DNA from: Chloroflexota bacterium
GTDB taxonomy: Bacteria > Chloroflexota > Anaerolineae > 4572-78 > J111
Length of the DNA stretch: 40,211 nucleotides
Direction: 5' to 3'
Assembly: GCA_016860845.1 (NCBI GenBank)
Contig: BOKF01000074.1
Location: forward strand, 1 to 40,211
The translations under genes and the position numbers were made by a program. Below the pieces are notes generated by a model. The model worked only from the letters and a program-made list of their open reading frames with translations. It was not told where the DNA came from and searched no databases. This document shows, piece by piece, positions 1 through 7,757 of the stretch. Numbering within the stretch: position 1 is the stretch's first letter; every line of letters begins with the position of its first letter.

Positions 1-2
1 CC

Positions 3-881
3 AGTTTCAAATTTGAATATACGGCTAATTTTGAGGCCAATAGACAGGCCTGGGAGACCCTTAGCCAGAAAAGCGCCCTGCTCTCACCAAGCCAATCGGA
101 AAACCTGGCAAATATCGAAACGGCGCGTGAAACTTTCCTGACTTTTCCCGAGAAAATGTTCGCAGCAGTGGAGGGCGAACACAGCCGTGAGGATTTGTAT
201 CTATTCCGCGCCGAGGCCGTCCCCCTGGCAGATAGGCTGATGCAGATTCTGGAAGAGGAAACGATGCTTCAGCAAGAGTTCCTGCAATCCGAACTCAATC
301 ACGGCCAGGAGCAGTTGAGCACTTCCCAAGTCGCCTCAATGGCCGGGACCATCATTGTTCTGCTGGCCGGACTCTTTTTAGCCTGGCTAATTGGCCGGGA
401 TATTGCTCGTCCAATCGTGAGACTGACGGTTACGGCTCAACAAATCCAGGCCGGCGATCTGGCTGCCCAGGCCGAAGTCACCACGGAAGACGAAATCGGC
501 ATTTTGGGCAATGCTTTCAATGCGATGACAGCCAAATTGCGCGAGACCCTACAGTCATTATGGGATTACCTGGAACAGGTAAACGTAGTGATGGGCGCCG
601 CCGCTGCTGTTGAAGAGGATAGATTTGAACCTTCCGCTTTGGATGAGTTGGCCAAACGGGATGACGCCCTGGGGCGGTTGGCGCGGGTATTCCAAAAAAT
701 GGCGCGTGAAGTCCGCTTGCGCGAAGAGAAATTGAAACAGCAGGTCGAAGAATTGAAAATTGTGTTGGACGAAACTCGCCAGAAAAAAAAGGTGGCCGAG
801 ATCACCGAGACCGATTATTTCAAGGACCTGCAGAGTGAAGCGGACGATCTCAGGAGTATTATTTCTGGAACAACTGAGTGA
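3..881 (+). CDS. HAMP-domain membrane sensor protein, 5' end outside the window
   Basis: The reading frame is open from base 3, so the N-terminus lies upstream; the ATG at 156 is internal. The visible part has an extracytoplasmic helical segment, one transmembrane helix (about 330-405, with VLLAGLFLAWLIG), a HAMP linker directly after it (RDIARPI ... TEDEIGILGNAFNAM), and then a charged coiled coil. The protein stops after the coiled coil, with no histidine kinase, cyclase or methyl-accepting domain. It may therefore relay a signal to a separate partner, or be one half of a split sensor. An attC-like structure follows. HAMP assignment is firm; signal and partner are unknown. Confidence 0.85.
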   Translation, partial: SFKFEYTANFEANRQAWETLSQKSALLSPSQSENLANIETARETFLTFPEKMFAAVEGEHSREDLYLFRAEAVPLADRLMQILEEETMLQQEFLQSELNHGQEQLSTSQVASMAGTIIVLLAGLFLAWLIGRDIARPIVRLTVTAQQIQAGDLAAQAEVTTEDEIGILGNAFNAMTAKLRETLQSLWDYLEQVNVVMGAAAAVEEDRFEPSALDELAKRDDALGRLARVFQKMAREVRLREEKLKQQVEELKIVLDETRQKKKVAEITETDYFKDLQSEADDLRSIISGTTE

Positions 882-930
882 ACGGGCAGGACAATAATCT
901 CTCAAACAGCGTTAAAAAAATTCGCACAAG

Positions 931-1142
931 GCCGCCCAACAACTCGTCAGACTGTAAAAACGTATGGCGGTGTTGGTTGTGCAATCGGCGGTGGTTTTAA
1001 TCCGTAGCTGCCGCCCAACAATAAAATTGTAGCCGAATTGCTACCCTGGCTTTTTTTGAGGTAGGTTGCGCCTGTGAAGTTGCCTTTGCTTTGAGGTTGG
1101 TTTTGCTGGCCCGCAATCGGCTAAATTTTGGGCGTTGGGCGG
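931..1142. repeat. attC-like imperfect hairpin (integron cassette recombination site candidate)
   Basis: This non-coding stretch holds GCCCAAC at 1013-1019 (RYYYAAC type, R'') and GTTGGGC at 1134-1140 (GTTRRRY type, R'). The flanking arms also pair: CCGCCCAAC with GTTGGGCGG, then AAAATT, TAGCCGA and TTGC blocks in the same order on both arms with small offsets. The span of about 128 bases is within the attC range. A second GCCCAAC sits at 934-940, and GCAATCGGC occurs twice (981 and 1113), so a degenerate neighbouring site is possible. No integron integrase is in the window. It could instead be an unrelated palindromic repeat. Confidence 0.5.
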
Positions 1143-1214
1143 TTCGGTTATCGTAAATCCAAATATTGAATTATGTGAGCATTTTTATTTGAAAACTGGG
1201 ATCGGAGGTCATCT

Positions 1215-1796
1215 ATGAACTGTAATCTCAATAATGTTATCACACTGATGGCAGTAATGGCTGCCTTGATAGTGGCCGCCATTGCTGCTGCTTTGGTAAG
1301 CCTACTCATTCCAGCTCCATGGGATGCGGTCATTTTGGTCGGAGCTGCTATCGCCGCAGCCGGGGCACTAGCTATGATTAATGCCATTGAAAGTGCCTTC
1401 CAGGCCTACCAAACATGCCGAGATCAGGAAAACAGCCCGTCACAATGCAGCACCGTCTCGATAAATGCTCATTTTGGTGCACTCCGCGTTTTGATGGGTA
1501 TTGCCGTAGCAGGTTTCGTAACCGCAGCGGTGGCGGCACTAGTCCCTGCCGTTGGTGATCTTGTGGGCCTAGTACCACTATCAGGCGCGTTGATAGCGTG
1601 TCTTATCGCATTGCTGCTGCTTATTTCACTTTCAGCTTTCTTGTCAAGTTATGCGAACTGCCGCGATGAGGAAGCCCAAGATAATGGCCCCGGTGACCCA
1701 CCAGGTACTATGGTCGAACCCGGTGTGGGAATTGTTGGCAATGTAACTCGGCAACAAGTTGGCAAAAGCAGTAAATCATCTGATACACAAAAGTGA
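1215..1796 (+). CDS. Membrane protein with duplicated two-helix unit, unknown function
   Basis: The product is 193 aa, starting at an ATG preceded by GGAGG at 1203-1207. It is almost entirely hydrophobic, with four predicted transmembrane helices in two pairs. Each pair ends in a similar motif, YQTCRDQE near residue 70 and YANCRDEE near residue 150, so the protein looks like an internal duplication. The last 40 residues are polar and rich in Gly/Pro/Ser. The stop codon sits 8 bases before the ATG of the next gene, so the two are probably co-transcribed and translationally coupled. I do not recognise the family. Confidence 0.7.
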   Translation: MNCNLNNVITLMAVMAALIVAAIAAALVSLLIPAPWDAVILVGAAIAAAGALAMINAIESAFQAYQTCRDQENSPSQCSTVSINAHFGALRVLMGIAVAGFVTAAVAALVPAVGDLVGLVPLSGALIACLIALLLLISLSAFLSSYANCRDEEAQDNGPGDPPGTMVEPGVGIVGNVTRQQVGKSSKSSDTQK

Positions 1797-1804
1797 GGTG
1801 CAGA

Positions 1805-3691
1805 ATGCCACATTTTGGAATACATCTGATAACATTGAGAAATACAATTGATAAGCTCCTCGAAATTGATGAGGATCGGTTTAGTTTCTTGCAGAATGAA
1901 CGCAACTTAACAGCAGCCCAGTGGGGAGCACTTGGGCCAGACTTGTTTTTTGTCTCTTTTTATGAAAATCCTGAACTGCGGGCCATACAAAATTCTCTTT
2001 ATCTTGCTTATCGAACGCTGGAACCATTTAAAGAGATCTATGAGATACTTGAACCGCTGCAAGATGACTACGACGAATTAGAGAATTTCTTTACCGGAGG
2101 CTTGACTGAAGCGGCGGAAGAAACGATTGATCGAATTAAAGGCCTGTTGCATACAGTGTTATTGGGCATCATGGCGACAAATGTAGATGCCGCTGCCTGG
2201 TTTGAGATGAGGCTTGCCTACGGTAGGCCCGAATCAGAATGGTACTGGTTTGATCTACTTCATCATCGAAATACCGGATTATTCGCTCAGAATCTTCTGG
2301 TCAAAGCGCAGGAAGCTACTAATTCGGCAGAAGAAATTGAGATGCTTGAAGCCTATGTGATTGGTTATTTAACCCATATTGCCACCGATGTTGTGGGGCA
2401 CCCTTACGTTAACACGTTTTGCGGTGGGCCTTACCGAACCCAATGGCACAGGCATCTGCTGGGCGAGAATATTATGGACACATGGGCCTGGAACATGTAC
2501 CAACCAGGAATTGGTACGGTAGTTGAGTTTGAACCGGAGTTTGGCGGGGGAATCCAGTATGCTCTTTCAGAACTGCACCAGGTGATGGAACTGGATGACA
2601 GCCAATTTGAAAGAATTGCCAGGTTGTTAAGTGAAGCACTTGGGGAAAGCTTTGATGCTAACGAGTACCCTGAGATGCTAACTGTCACCGAGTTGGAGAG
2701 CCTGTTCCGGTACTATTTGGAGTTACTGAAACTCCAGACCTCGCAAGGGCGTACCTCACCACCACCACCTGAAGAGCCACAAGTCTTTCCGGCGATTGAC
2801 AATCTATTGGAGGATGCACCGGTTATGCCGGCTGAAGGGGACCCTGATGCTGATTGGAATGATATTTTTACTGCAATTGTGGCGCGTATATCTTGGTCCA
2901 TAGAAACGGTCATAGAACTACTGCATCTTCCCCAGGCATTAGCCGCTGATATAGCGACCTTCCCGGTCAGGTATTGGCTCTACACCATCAGGTTATTGAT
3001 ATGGGACTTGCATGAAATGGCTCGATTATTGTTGGTCAGACAAGGATACATCATCCCATTTTGGGACGAAATTTTTGACGCGGACTTTACTGATTTTCGG
3101 CTACTGGGACAGTATTCAGCAGATTGTCCACACCCATATCCACATAAACGCAACGCACCTATATGGCCTGACGAAAACGGAAATCCCGGACCTATATTCT
3201 TCCCCACTCCTGTTCCACCAGGAGACCATCACCTGGCGTATCCTGACACACCTACGGAAGCTCCAGAGACTATTGTTTCTCTCTACCGAGAAAATGACTT
3301 TCCGTCTGTTTTCATTGAGAGCACCGATGATAATTTGACCGACATCAGTGAAATGGTAAGGCGGTATATTGGCTGTCGAAGGCCGTTTCAACCTCAAGTA
3401 CCCGAACCAGATGCCACATATACCGAAGAACTGAACAAGGAACTCTGTGCATCCTCAAACCGGACCCCACTTGGCGGAGCGCCCGACCTGGGAGCTATTC
3501 TTGTTGCCAAGGCCTTTCGCCTGGGTCGAAACGTTGCCGATTTGTCTCCTCTGGATAACCTGGCTATGGCCGACATCGATTTCAATCTTGATGGTGACCG
3601 GGGATTTGGCTGGAAATGTTGGCCGGCGAATATCGCTGGCTTCGACCCAGATCAAATCAACATTGAAACCTATTTGCAGGGAGGTTACTAA
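1805..3691 (+). CDS. Zinc-dependent phospholipase C-like protein
   Basis: The product is 628 aa. I chose the ATG at 1805 over the in-frame GTG at 1793 because GAGGTG at 1795-1800 is well placed for it. The N-terminal half carries the zinc-PLC pattern: MPHFGIH at the start, GPDLFF, then GYLTHIATDVVGHPYVN with His191, Asp195 and His199, and HLLGE (HxxxE) shortly after. These correspond to the zinc ligands of bacterial phospholipase C/S1-P1-type enzymes. The C-terminal half (from about residue 310) is long, Pro-rich and not recognised. No signal peptide is evident, which is odd for a lipase of this class. Membrane-protein and Ig-like neighbours suggest an envelope-associated trio. The substrate is not determinable. 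Confidence 0.65.
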   Translation: MPHFGIHLITLRNTIDKLLEIDEDRFSFLQNERNLTAAQWGALGPDLFFVSFYENPELRAIQNSLYLAYRTLEPFKEIYEILEPLQDDYDELENFFTGGLTEAAEETIDRIKGLLHTVLLGIMATNVDAAAWFEMRLAYGRPESEWYWFDLLHHRNTGLFAQNLLVKAQEATNSAEEIEMLEAYVIGYLTHIATDVVGHPYVNTFCGGPYRTQWHRHLLGENIMDTWAWNMYQPGIGTVVEFEPEFGGGIQYALSELHQVMELDDSQFERIARLLSEALGESFDANEYPEMLTVTELESLFRYYLELLKLQTSQGRTSPPPPEEPQVFPAIDNLLEDAPVMPAEGDPDADWNDIFTAIVARISWSIETVIELLHLPQALAADIATFPVRYWLYTIRLLIWDLHEMARLLLVRQGYIIPFWDEIFDADFTDFRLLGQYSADCPHPYPHKRNAPIWPDENGNPGPIFFPTPVPPGDHHLAYPDTPTEAPETIVSLYRENDFPSVFIESTDDNLTDISEMVRRYIGCRRPFQPQVPEPDATYTEELNKELCASSNRTPLGGAPDLGAILVAKAFRLGRNVADLSPLDNLAMADIDFNLDGDRGFGWKCWPANIAGFDPDQINIETYLQGGY

Positions 3692-3692
3692 A

Positions 3693-4604
3693 ATGCCAGC
3701 CGATAGAGGAAGCAAGAAAAAATTCAAGCCCTATAGTGAATATCTCTCTATTGAAGATGGTCCTCCAGACCACCCCTGGTCTAGCCCGGCAATTAGTTTC
3801 AAGGAAACATTGGATGGACCTATTCTCAACTATTCTAATTTAGAACTGAACAAGGAGTATTATGTCACTGTGAAGATCGATAATCTGGGCCAACGCGCTG
3901 CCCCCCATGTGTGGGTTAAGTTCTATTCTCGGGCACCGAGTGTCGCCGAGTGGGACAGTTACATGCCAATCGGTGATCCCGTTGTAGTTGAGAGTATCCA
4001 GGCTTTTTCGTCTCAAACTTTTATATCTTCGCAGCCTTGGAGTCCCTCAGAACACGGTAGTTCAATACTCCGATGTATTTTAGTCAATTGCTACAACCTG
4101 TTTGACCGTATCCCTCAGGGAAACGAGTTTAATTACAAGGAAGATCGACATGTGACCCAGCGGAACGTATCCTTACTTGAGGCTGCACCAGGTGAGTCCA
4201 TCCAATTCAGGCTCAAAGCAGGGATTTCCAAAAGAAAAAATAAAGAAGTGTCAAAAAGGTATATCGTGATCCGCCAAGATCGGGTGGATTCAACATTGCT
4301 CTCACCACTATCCCAGAGCAAAGATAGAAGGAGAAGTCTTGTTCCTTCGAAGAGACCATTTGAAAGCATTATGGCATCTATGCGGCATGTAGAGCCGGGG
4401 AAAAATATACAAGCGATTTTTAAGCCTGGAGTGATAGAGAATGTTGATATTACATTAACGGTGCCTAAAGATGCTGAGAAGGGTGAGGCCTGGGTATTTA
4501 CTATCACTCAGGAGAAAGACAAGCATCCTTCGAAATCATCAAAGATTCCCAACACAGACTTGGAACATATTGATGGTGGTTACACTATTCTGGTATCGGT
4601 TTAA
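3693..4604 (+). CDS. Ig/CARDB-like beta-sandwich protein, unknown function
   Basis: The product is 303 aa, from an ATG just after the previous stop; GGGAGG at about 3679-3684 is a good ribosome site. Residues about 45-100 (YYVTVKIDNLGQRAAPHVW) resemble CARDB/Ig-like repeats in which paired strands carry N-terminal 'V.N.G' motifs. The C-terminal part (VEPGKNIQAIFKPG ... ITLTVPKDAEKGEAW) resembles a second beta-sandwich. There is no signal peptide or transmembrane segment. Close spacing makes it the third gene of the 1215-4604 set. The IS5 element begins 16 bases downstream, so later genes of an operon may have been cut off. Confidence 0.6.
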   Translation: MPADRGSKKKFKPYSEYLSIEDGPPDHPWSSPAISFKETLDGPILNYSNLELNKEYYVTVKIDNLGQRAAPHVWVKFYSRAPSVAEWDSYMPIGDPVVVESIQAFSSQTFISSQPWSPSEHGSSILRCILVNCYNLFDRIPQGNEFNYKEDRHVTQRNVSLLEAAPGESIQFRLKAGISKRKNKEVSKRYIVIRQDRVDSTLLSPLSQSKDRRRSLVPSKRPFESIMASMRHVEPGKNIQAIFKPGVIENVDITLTVPKDAEKGEAWVFTITQEKDKHPSKSSKIPNTDLEHIDGGYTILVSV

Positions 4605-4636
4605 CTACTGTCACTCTTAGAAGCTGTTTTAAAAGG

Positions 4637-4768
4637 TCAGTTAGGAGCGAGCCTACGTAGCAAAAGACGGGTCATAGCAATGTAAATGAAAGCCTCACTG
4701 CTTTGAGGTAGGCGCTCATAATCTTTCGACAAGCGACGATGGTAACCCAGCCAGGCAAAGGTACGTTC
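4637..4768 (-). pseudogene. IS5 transposase, C-terminal fragment
   Basis: On the minus strand this segment encodes [20 protein letters not shown] and onward to the stop at 4637-4639. This is the conserved C-terminal region of IS5-family DDE transposases, including the catalytic Glu region (ERTFAW). The Glu codon lies in the TTCAA core at 4766-4770. Upstream residues of this frame (to 4906) are encoded by the inserted element and are not transposase. Its partner is the fragment at 6688-7347. Confidence 0.9.
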
Positions 4769-4792
4769 AATGGTATGATCACAAATGACAAA
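4766..4792 (+). other. attL of the serine-recombinase element
   Basis: The core TTCAA (4766-4770) is followed by element sequence containing CAAATGACAAA at 4782-4792. The same 11 bases appear inverted at 6665-6675, 12 bases inside the right core. Joining the two ends gives an attP whose arms lie symmetrically (centres 19 and 20 bases) around TTCAA, as expected for a large serine recombinase. Confidence 0.8.
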
Positions 4793-4919
4793 TTTTGTCT
4801 GAGTCGATTTGCGCAACTCCAATTGGGGTGGTCTCGGATCGGACTTTACGAACGTCGTCAGAACGACGCGGCGAAAACAGAGTATCCTTCTAATGATTCT
4901 ATTCATTTAGGAGGAACCT

Positions 4920-5150
4920 GTGAAACGCCACTGGCGCATTCGTCGCCAAACCAATCCAAAACTAGACGGCCAGCAGCGCTGGGATCGAGCTTATCAATTG
5001 CTGCTCCAGTGGAGCGAACCGCTTTCGGTGAACATTCCACTGCCGTCCCATACCAACCCAAATCCGACTCAGGAGGTCGTCGATGATGATGCAAGTCGCT
5101 GTCTATGCCAGGGTATCGACCCTGAACCAGGTGCAAGCCCAAACTATTGA
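4920..5150 (+). CDS. Small protein upstream of and overlapping the serine recombinase
   Basis: The product is 76 aa, with a GTG start preceded by GGAGGA at about 4910-4914. The N-terminal half is basic and Trp/Arg-rich (KRHWRIRR ... QRWDRAYQLLLQW) and could bind nucleic acid or the recombinase. Its 3' end overlaps the recombinase start (5083) by 68 bases in another frame, which suggests translational coupling. Functions such as directionality factor or leader are guesses. I do not recognise a named family. Confidence 0.6.
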   Translation: MKRHWRIRRQTNPKLDGQQRWDRAYQLLLQWSEPLSVNIPLPSHTNPNPTQEVVDDDASRCLCQGIDPEPGASPNY

Positions 5151-6792
5151 GCAACAACTACAACGTCTGCAGGCCCACATTGAGGCTCAAGGGTGGCAGT
5201 TAGCCGATGACCATATCTTTCGGGATGACGGTCGCAGCGGAGCCAATTTGAACCGACCCGGTCTGGACAAACTCCGTGATGCGGTGCGCTGGGGTGAAGT
5301 CGAGCGCTTGCTGCTGACCCATCCCGACCGTCTGGCCCGCAACTATGTCCAACAAATGATCCTGTTGGAAGAGTTCGCTCGTTTTGGTTGCCAGGTCGAA
5401 TTTCTGGATCGTCCGATGAGCCAAGACCCCCACGATCAACTCCTGCTACAAATTCGGGGGGCCGTGGCCGAATACGAGCGGACCTTGATTACGGACCGGA
5501 TGCGGCGCGGTCGCCTGGCCAAATACCAGGCGGGGACCCTGCTGCCCTGGACCCGCCCCCCCTACGGCTACCGGCTCGACCCCGACCGACCGCGTGATCC
5601 AGCCGGGGTCTGGATTGAGGAGAGCGAAGCGGCGGTCGTTCGTGAAATCTTCGCCCTTTATGCCCAGGGCAACTACAGCCTGCAGAGCCTGGCTACTTAT
5701 TTGCAAAAGCAGGGCATACCTAGCCCGAGCGGCCAGAAAATTTGGAGCACCGCCACTTTGCGCGGCATTTTACGTCAGCCCGCTTACCTGGGGCAGGTCT
5801 ATGCCCGGCGCTATCGCTACCGGTCTGCCCAAGTGCGCCGCTCCGCGACCCATCCCCTGGGCCAGCCCCATCAGACGCCGATTGAATTGCCGCCGGACGA
5901 GTGGATCCTGGTCGCCACCATCCCGGCGCTGGTCAATCAGGAACAGTTTGATCGGGTTCAGGCCAGATTAGCCCAAAATCAGAGTTTTGCCAAGCGCAAC
6001 AATACCGCTCACGATTACTTGCTGCGTGCCCTGGTCAGTTGTGGCCGCTGCCAATCCGCTTGTATTGCCCGCAAACTTCGCGGCGGATGCAGCTATTATC
6101 TCTGCGGGGCCAAGGGTAATCCCATCCGTAGTCGCAAAGCGGAGAAGTGCCAATCCCGTTACAGCCCGGCCCAACAGCTCGATAACCTGGTCTGGCAAGA
6201 CCTGTGTGATGTCATTATGCATCCTCAGAGCCTGACCCACGCTCTGGAACGCGCCTATGGCGGACATTGGTTGCCCCAAGAACTCCAGGCCCGCCGGGAG
6301 AGCCTGCGCCGAGGTCAGACCCAGCTTCAACAGCAGCTGGATCGCTTGACCGAGGCTTATCTCAATGGGGTTATCCCTCTGGCCGAGTACCAACGCCGGC
6401 GCAGCGATCTGGAACAACACCTTGAAGCCTTCCATCGCCAGGAAGACCAGTTGACGACCCAGGCGAACCGTCAGACTGAGGTTGCTAGCCTGGTCAAGTC
6501 TGTGGAAGGCTTCTGCCAGCGGATCCAGGCCAGTTTAGCCCAGGCAACTTTTGAGCAAAAGCGTCAGTTGATTGAGTTGTTAATTGACCGTGTCATTGTC
6601 AACGATGGTGACGTTGAAATCCGTTATGTTATTCCGACCACTTCAGAAAGCGAGCATATTCGTTTTTGTCATTTGCGTTCAGACTATTTCAACGACCCAA
6701 CGTCGGGCCAGCAGGACAAAGCCTTTTTGCCCTTCGGGACGCAACACAGGTTTGAGCCGAAAGGAGAAATTTTCAGCCACCCAGTCAATTAA
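5083..6792 (+). CDS. Large serine recombinase (site-specific integrase)
   Basis: The product is 569 aa. Three ATGs stand in tandem at 5083, 5086 and 5089, preceded by AGGAGG at 5071-5076. Domains in order: resolvase catalytic domain with nucleophile Ser12 in YARVST, and active-site Arg regions (DGRSG, HPDRLARN); a 'recombinase' DNA-binding domain (about 150-290); a zinc ribbon (CGRCQSAC ... LCGAK ... KCQSRY, about 318-355); and a coiled coil (about 390-470) typical of integrase-type members. It would catalyse attP x attB recombination via a 5'-phosphoserine link. Codons after the TTCAA core at 6692 are host IS sequence, so the last 33 residues are borrowed from the antisense strand of the transposase gene. 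Confidence 0.92.
   Translation: MMMQVAVYARVSTLNQVQAQTIEQQLQRLQAHIEAQGWQLADDHIFRDDGRSGANLNRPGLDKLRDAVRWGEVERLLLTHPDRLARNYVQQMILLEEFARFGCQVEFLDRPMSQDPHDQLLLQIRGAVAEYERTLITDRMRRGRLAKYQAGTLLPWTRPPYGYRLDPDRPRDPAGVWIEESEAAVVREIFALYAQGNYSLQSLATYLQKQGIPSPSGQKIWSTATLRGILRQPAYLGQVYARRYRYRSAQVRRSATHPLGQPHQTPIELPPDEWILVATIPALVNQEQFDRVQARLAQNQSFAKRNNTAHDYLLRALVSCGRCQSACIARKLRGGCSYYLCGAKGNPIRSRKAEKCQSRYSPAQQLDNLVWQDLCDVIMHPQSLTHALERAYGGHWLPQELQARRESLRRGQTQLQQQLDRLTEAYLNGVIPLAEYQRRRSDLEQHLEAFHRQEDQLTTQANRQTEVASLVKSVEGFCQRIQASLAQATFEQKRQLIELLIDRVIVNDGDVEIRYVIPTTSESEHIRFCHLRSDYFNDPTSGQQDKAFLPFGTQHRFEPKGEIFSHPVN
6665..6692 (+). other. attR of the serine-recombinase element
   Basis: TTTGTCATTTG at 6665-6675 is the exact inverse of the attL arm at 4782-4792, and the TTCAA core lies at 6688-6692. 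The site lies inside the recombinase coding frame, so integration replaces the protein's C-terminus. Confidence 0.8.
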
Positions 6793-7347
6793 CGGGCCTC
6801 GATAGCCGCCATCAACCCAGATCAGCCGCAGCTTTTTGCAGAAACCGACCAGCTTCTGTAACAGCAAGCGGGCGCCATCTCGATCCTGAACTGCCGCCGA
6901 GGTGACCAGCACCGCCAACAGGAAACCACAGGTATCAACCAGGATGTGCCGTTTTCGACCCGTGATTAGTTTGCCGCCGTCAAAACCTCGCACCCCCTGC
7001 GGTGTGGTACCAGTTTTGACACTTTGGCTATCCAGGCTGCCCGCCGTTGGGTGTTTGTGTCGTCCCTTTTTGCGGCGCACTTCGGCTCTGAGAGTGTCGT
7101 GGATCCGTTGCCAGGTGCCATCGTCACGCCACGTTTTGAAGTAATAGTACACACTTTGCCATTTCGGATATTCTTTGGGCAGCATCCGCCATTGGATGCC
7201 ACCCACGACAATGTAAAGGATAGCATTGATGACCTGCCGCATATCCAGACTGCGGGGTCGTCCGCCTGATTTGGCCGGTGGGATCATTGGCTGGATAATA
7301 TCCCACTGGCTATCGGTCATATCGGTTGGGTATGGTTGTTTGTTCAC
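6688..7347 (-). pseudogene. IS5 transposase, N-terminal fragment
   Basis: The fragment starts at the minus-strand ATG at 7345-7347 and gives 220 authentic residues, beginning MNKQPYPTDMTDSQW, with the DUF4096-like helix region (GGRPRSLDMRQVINAILY), first catalytic Asp region (SLDSQSVKTG), GRKRHILVDT, and second Asp region (WVDGGYRG). It ends at Glu220 in the TTCAA core; the following two codons and stop (to 6679) belong to the element. It cannot make an active enzyme unless the element excises. Confidence 0.9.
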
Positions 7348-7431
7348 ACATCAACTTTTACCTCAACTGGCCGATAGCCGCTACTTTTTAAACAGCTTCT
7401 TACAAAACATAATGAGACATTTGACTACTCA

Positions 7432-7757
7432 ATGATAAACTCACAACATTTCGACAAAGACGATTACATACATCTATGGCAGTATTTCTCCGACCGGGCC
7501 GATATGCTGAAAGATCGGCTGTGAACCATCTCTACCTGGCTATTAGGCTTCAACAGCGTCATTCTCAGTTTATCTTCGGCACGCAACTAATCACCCTCGA
7601 TACCTCAGGCTCGACCATCCGCACACCGGTGTTTGTGTTGGCGCTTGCCCTGGCCGACTGTGTCCTTTATCTCTACACGTTTTTCCTTATCAATGATTAT
7701 GGTGAACATAAATTCGCCAATACTATGATCTCAAAAGAGAAATATGCCCGAAAATGA
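7432..7757 (+). pseudogene. Broken small membrane-protein gene
   Basis: Frame one starts at ATG 7432 (MINSQHFDKDDYIHLWQYF) and meets TGA at 7522, exactly where a Trp codon would fit, then continues as TISTWLLGFNSVILS. From about 7565 the sense moves to another frame (FIFGTQLITLDTSG, then a hydrophobic helix PVFVLALALADCVLYLYTFF, then LINDYGEH). The pieces join into a two-helix protein with a soluble N-terminus. One nonsense change plus one frameshift make it inactive. The IS5 right end lies 30 bases upstream. The tail overlaps the next gene's start. Confidence 0.6.

Larger units (their letters stand above)
4771..6692 (+). mobile_element. 1.9-kb serine-recombinase element inserted in an IS transposase gene
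   Basis: The element is bounded by TTCAA cores at 4766-4770 and 6688-6692. Removing it restores an uninterrupted transposase reading frame through the codon Glu220, giving [13 protein letters not shown]. It carries only a small leader gene and one large serine recombinase, with no cargo. The restored target around the core (GGTACG-TTCAA-CGACCC) is itself a weak dyad, as attB sites are. The target encodes a universally conserved part of the IS5 transposase, so the element may use multicopy IS elements as landing sites. Confidence 0.85.
4620..7399 (-). mobile_element. IS5-family insertion sequence split by a serine-recombinase element
   Basis: The 16-bp terminal inverted repeats are GAAGCTGTTTTAAAAG at 4620-4635 and its near-perfect complement at 7384-7399 (15 of 16). 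Direct TTA repeats at 4617-4619 and 7400-7402 fit the TNA-type target duplication of this family. Subtracting the 1,922-bp insertion leaves an 858-bp IS with a 262-aa transposase on the minus strand, a normal size. Intact ends and target duplication suggest a fairly recent IS arrival, followed by insertion of the recombinase element. Confidence 0.9.

Noticed and set aside
4739..5086. 115-aa open frame at the left end of the serine-recombinase element as an independent gene
   Set aside because: Its start lies in the IS and it lacks a ribosome site. It is better explained as the continuation of the recombinase frame in the circular form.
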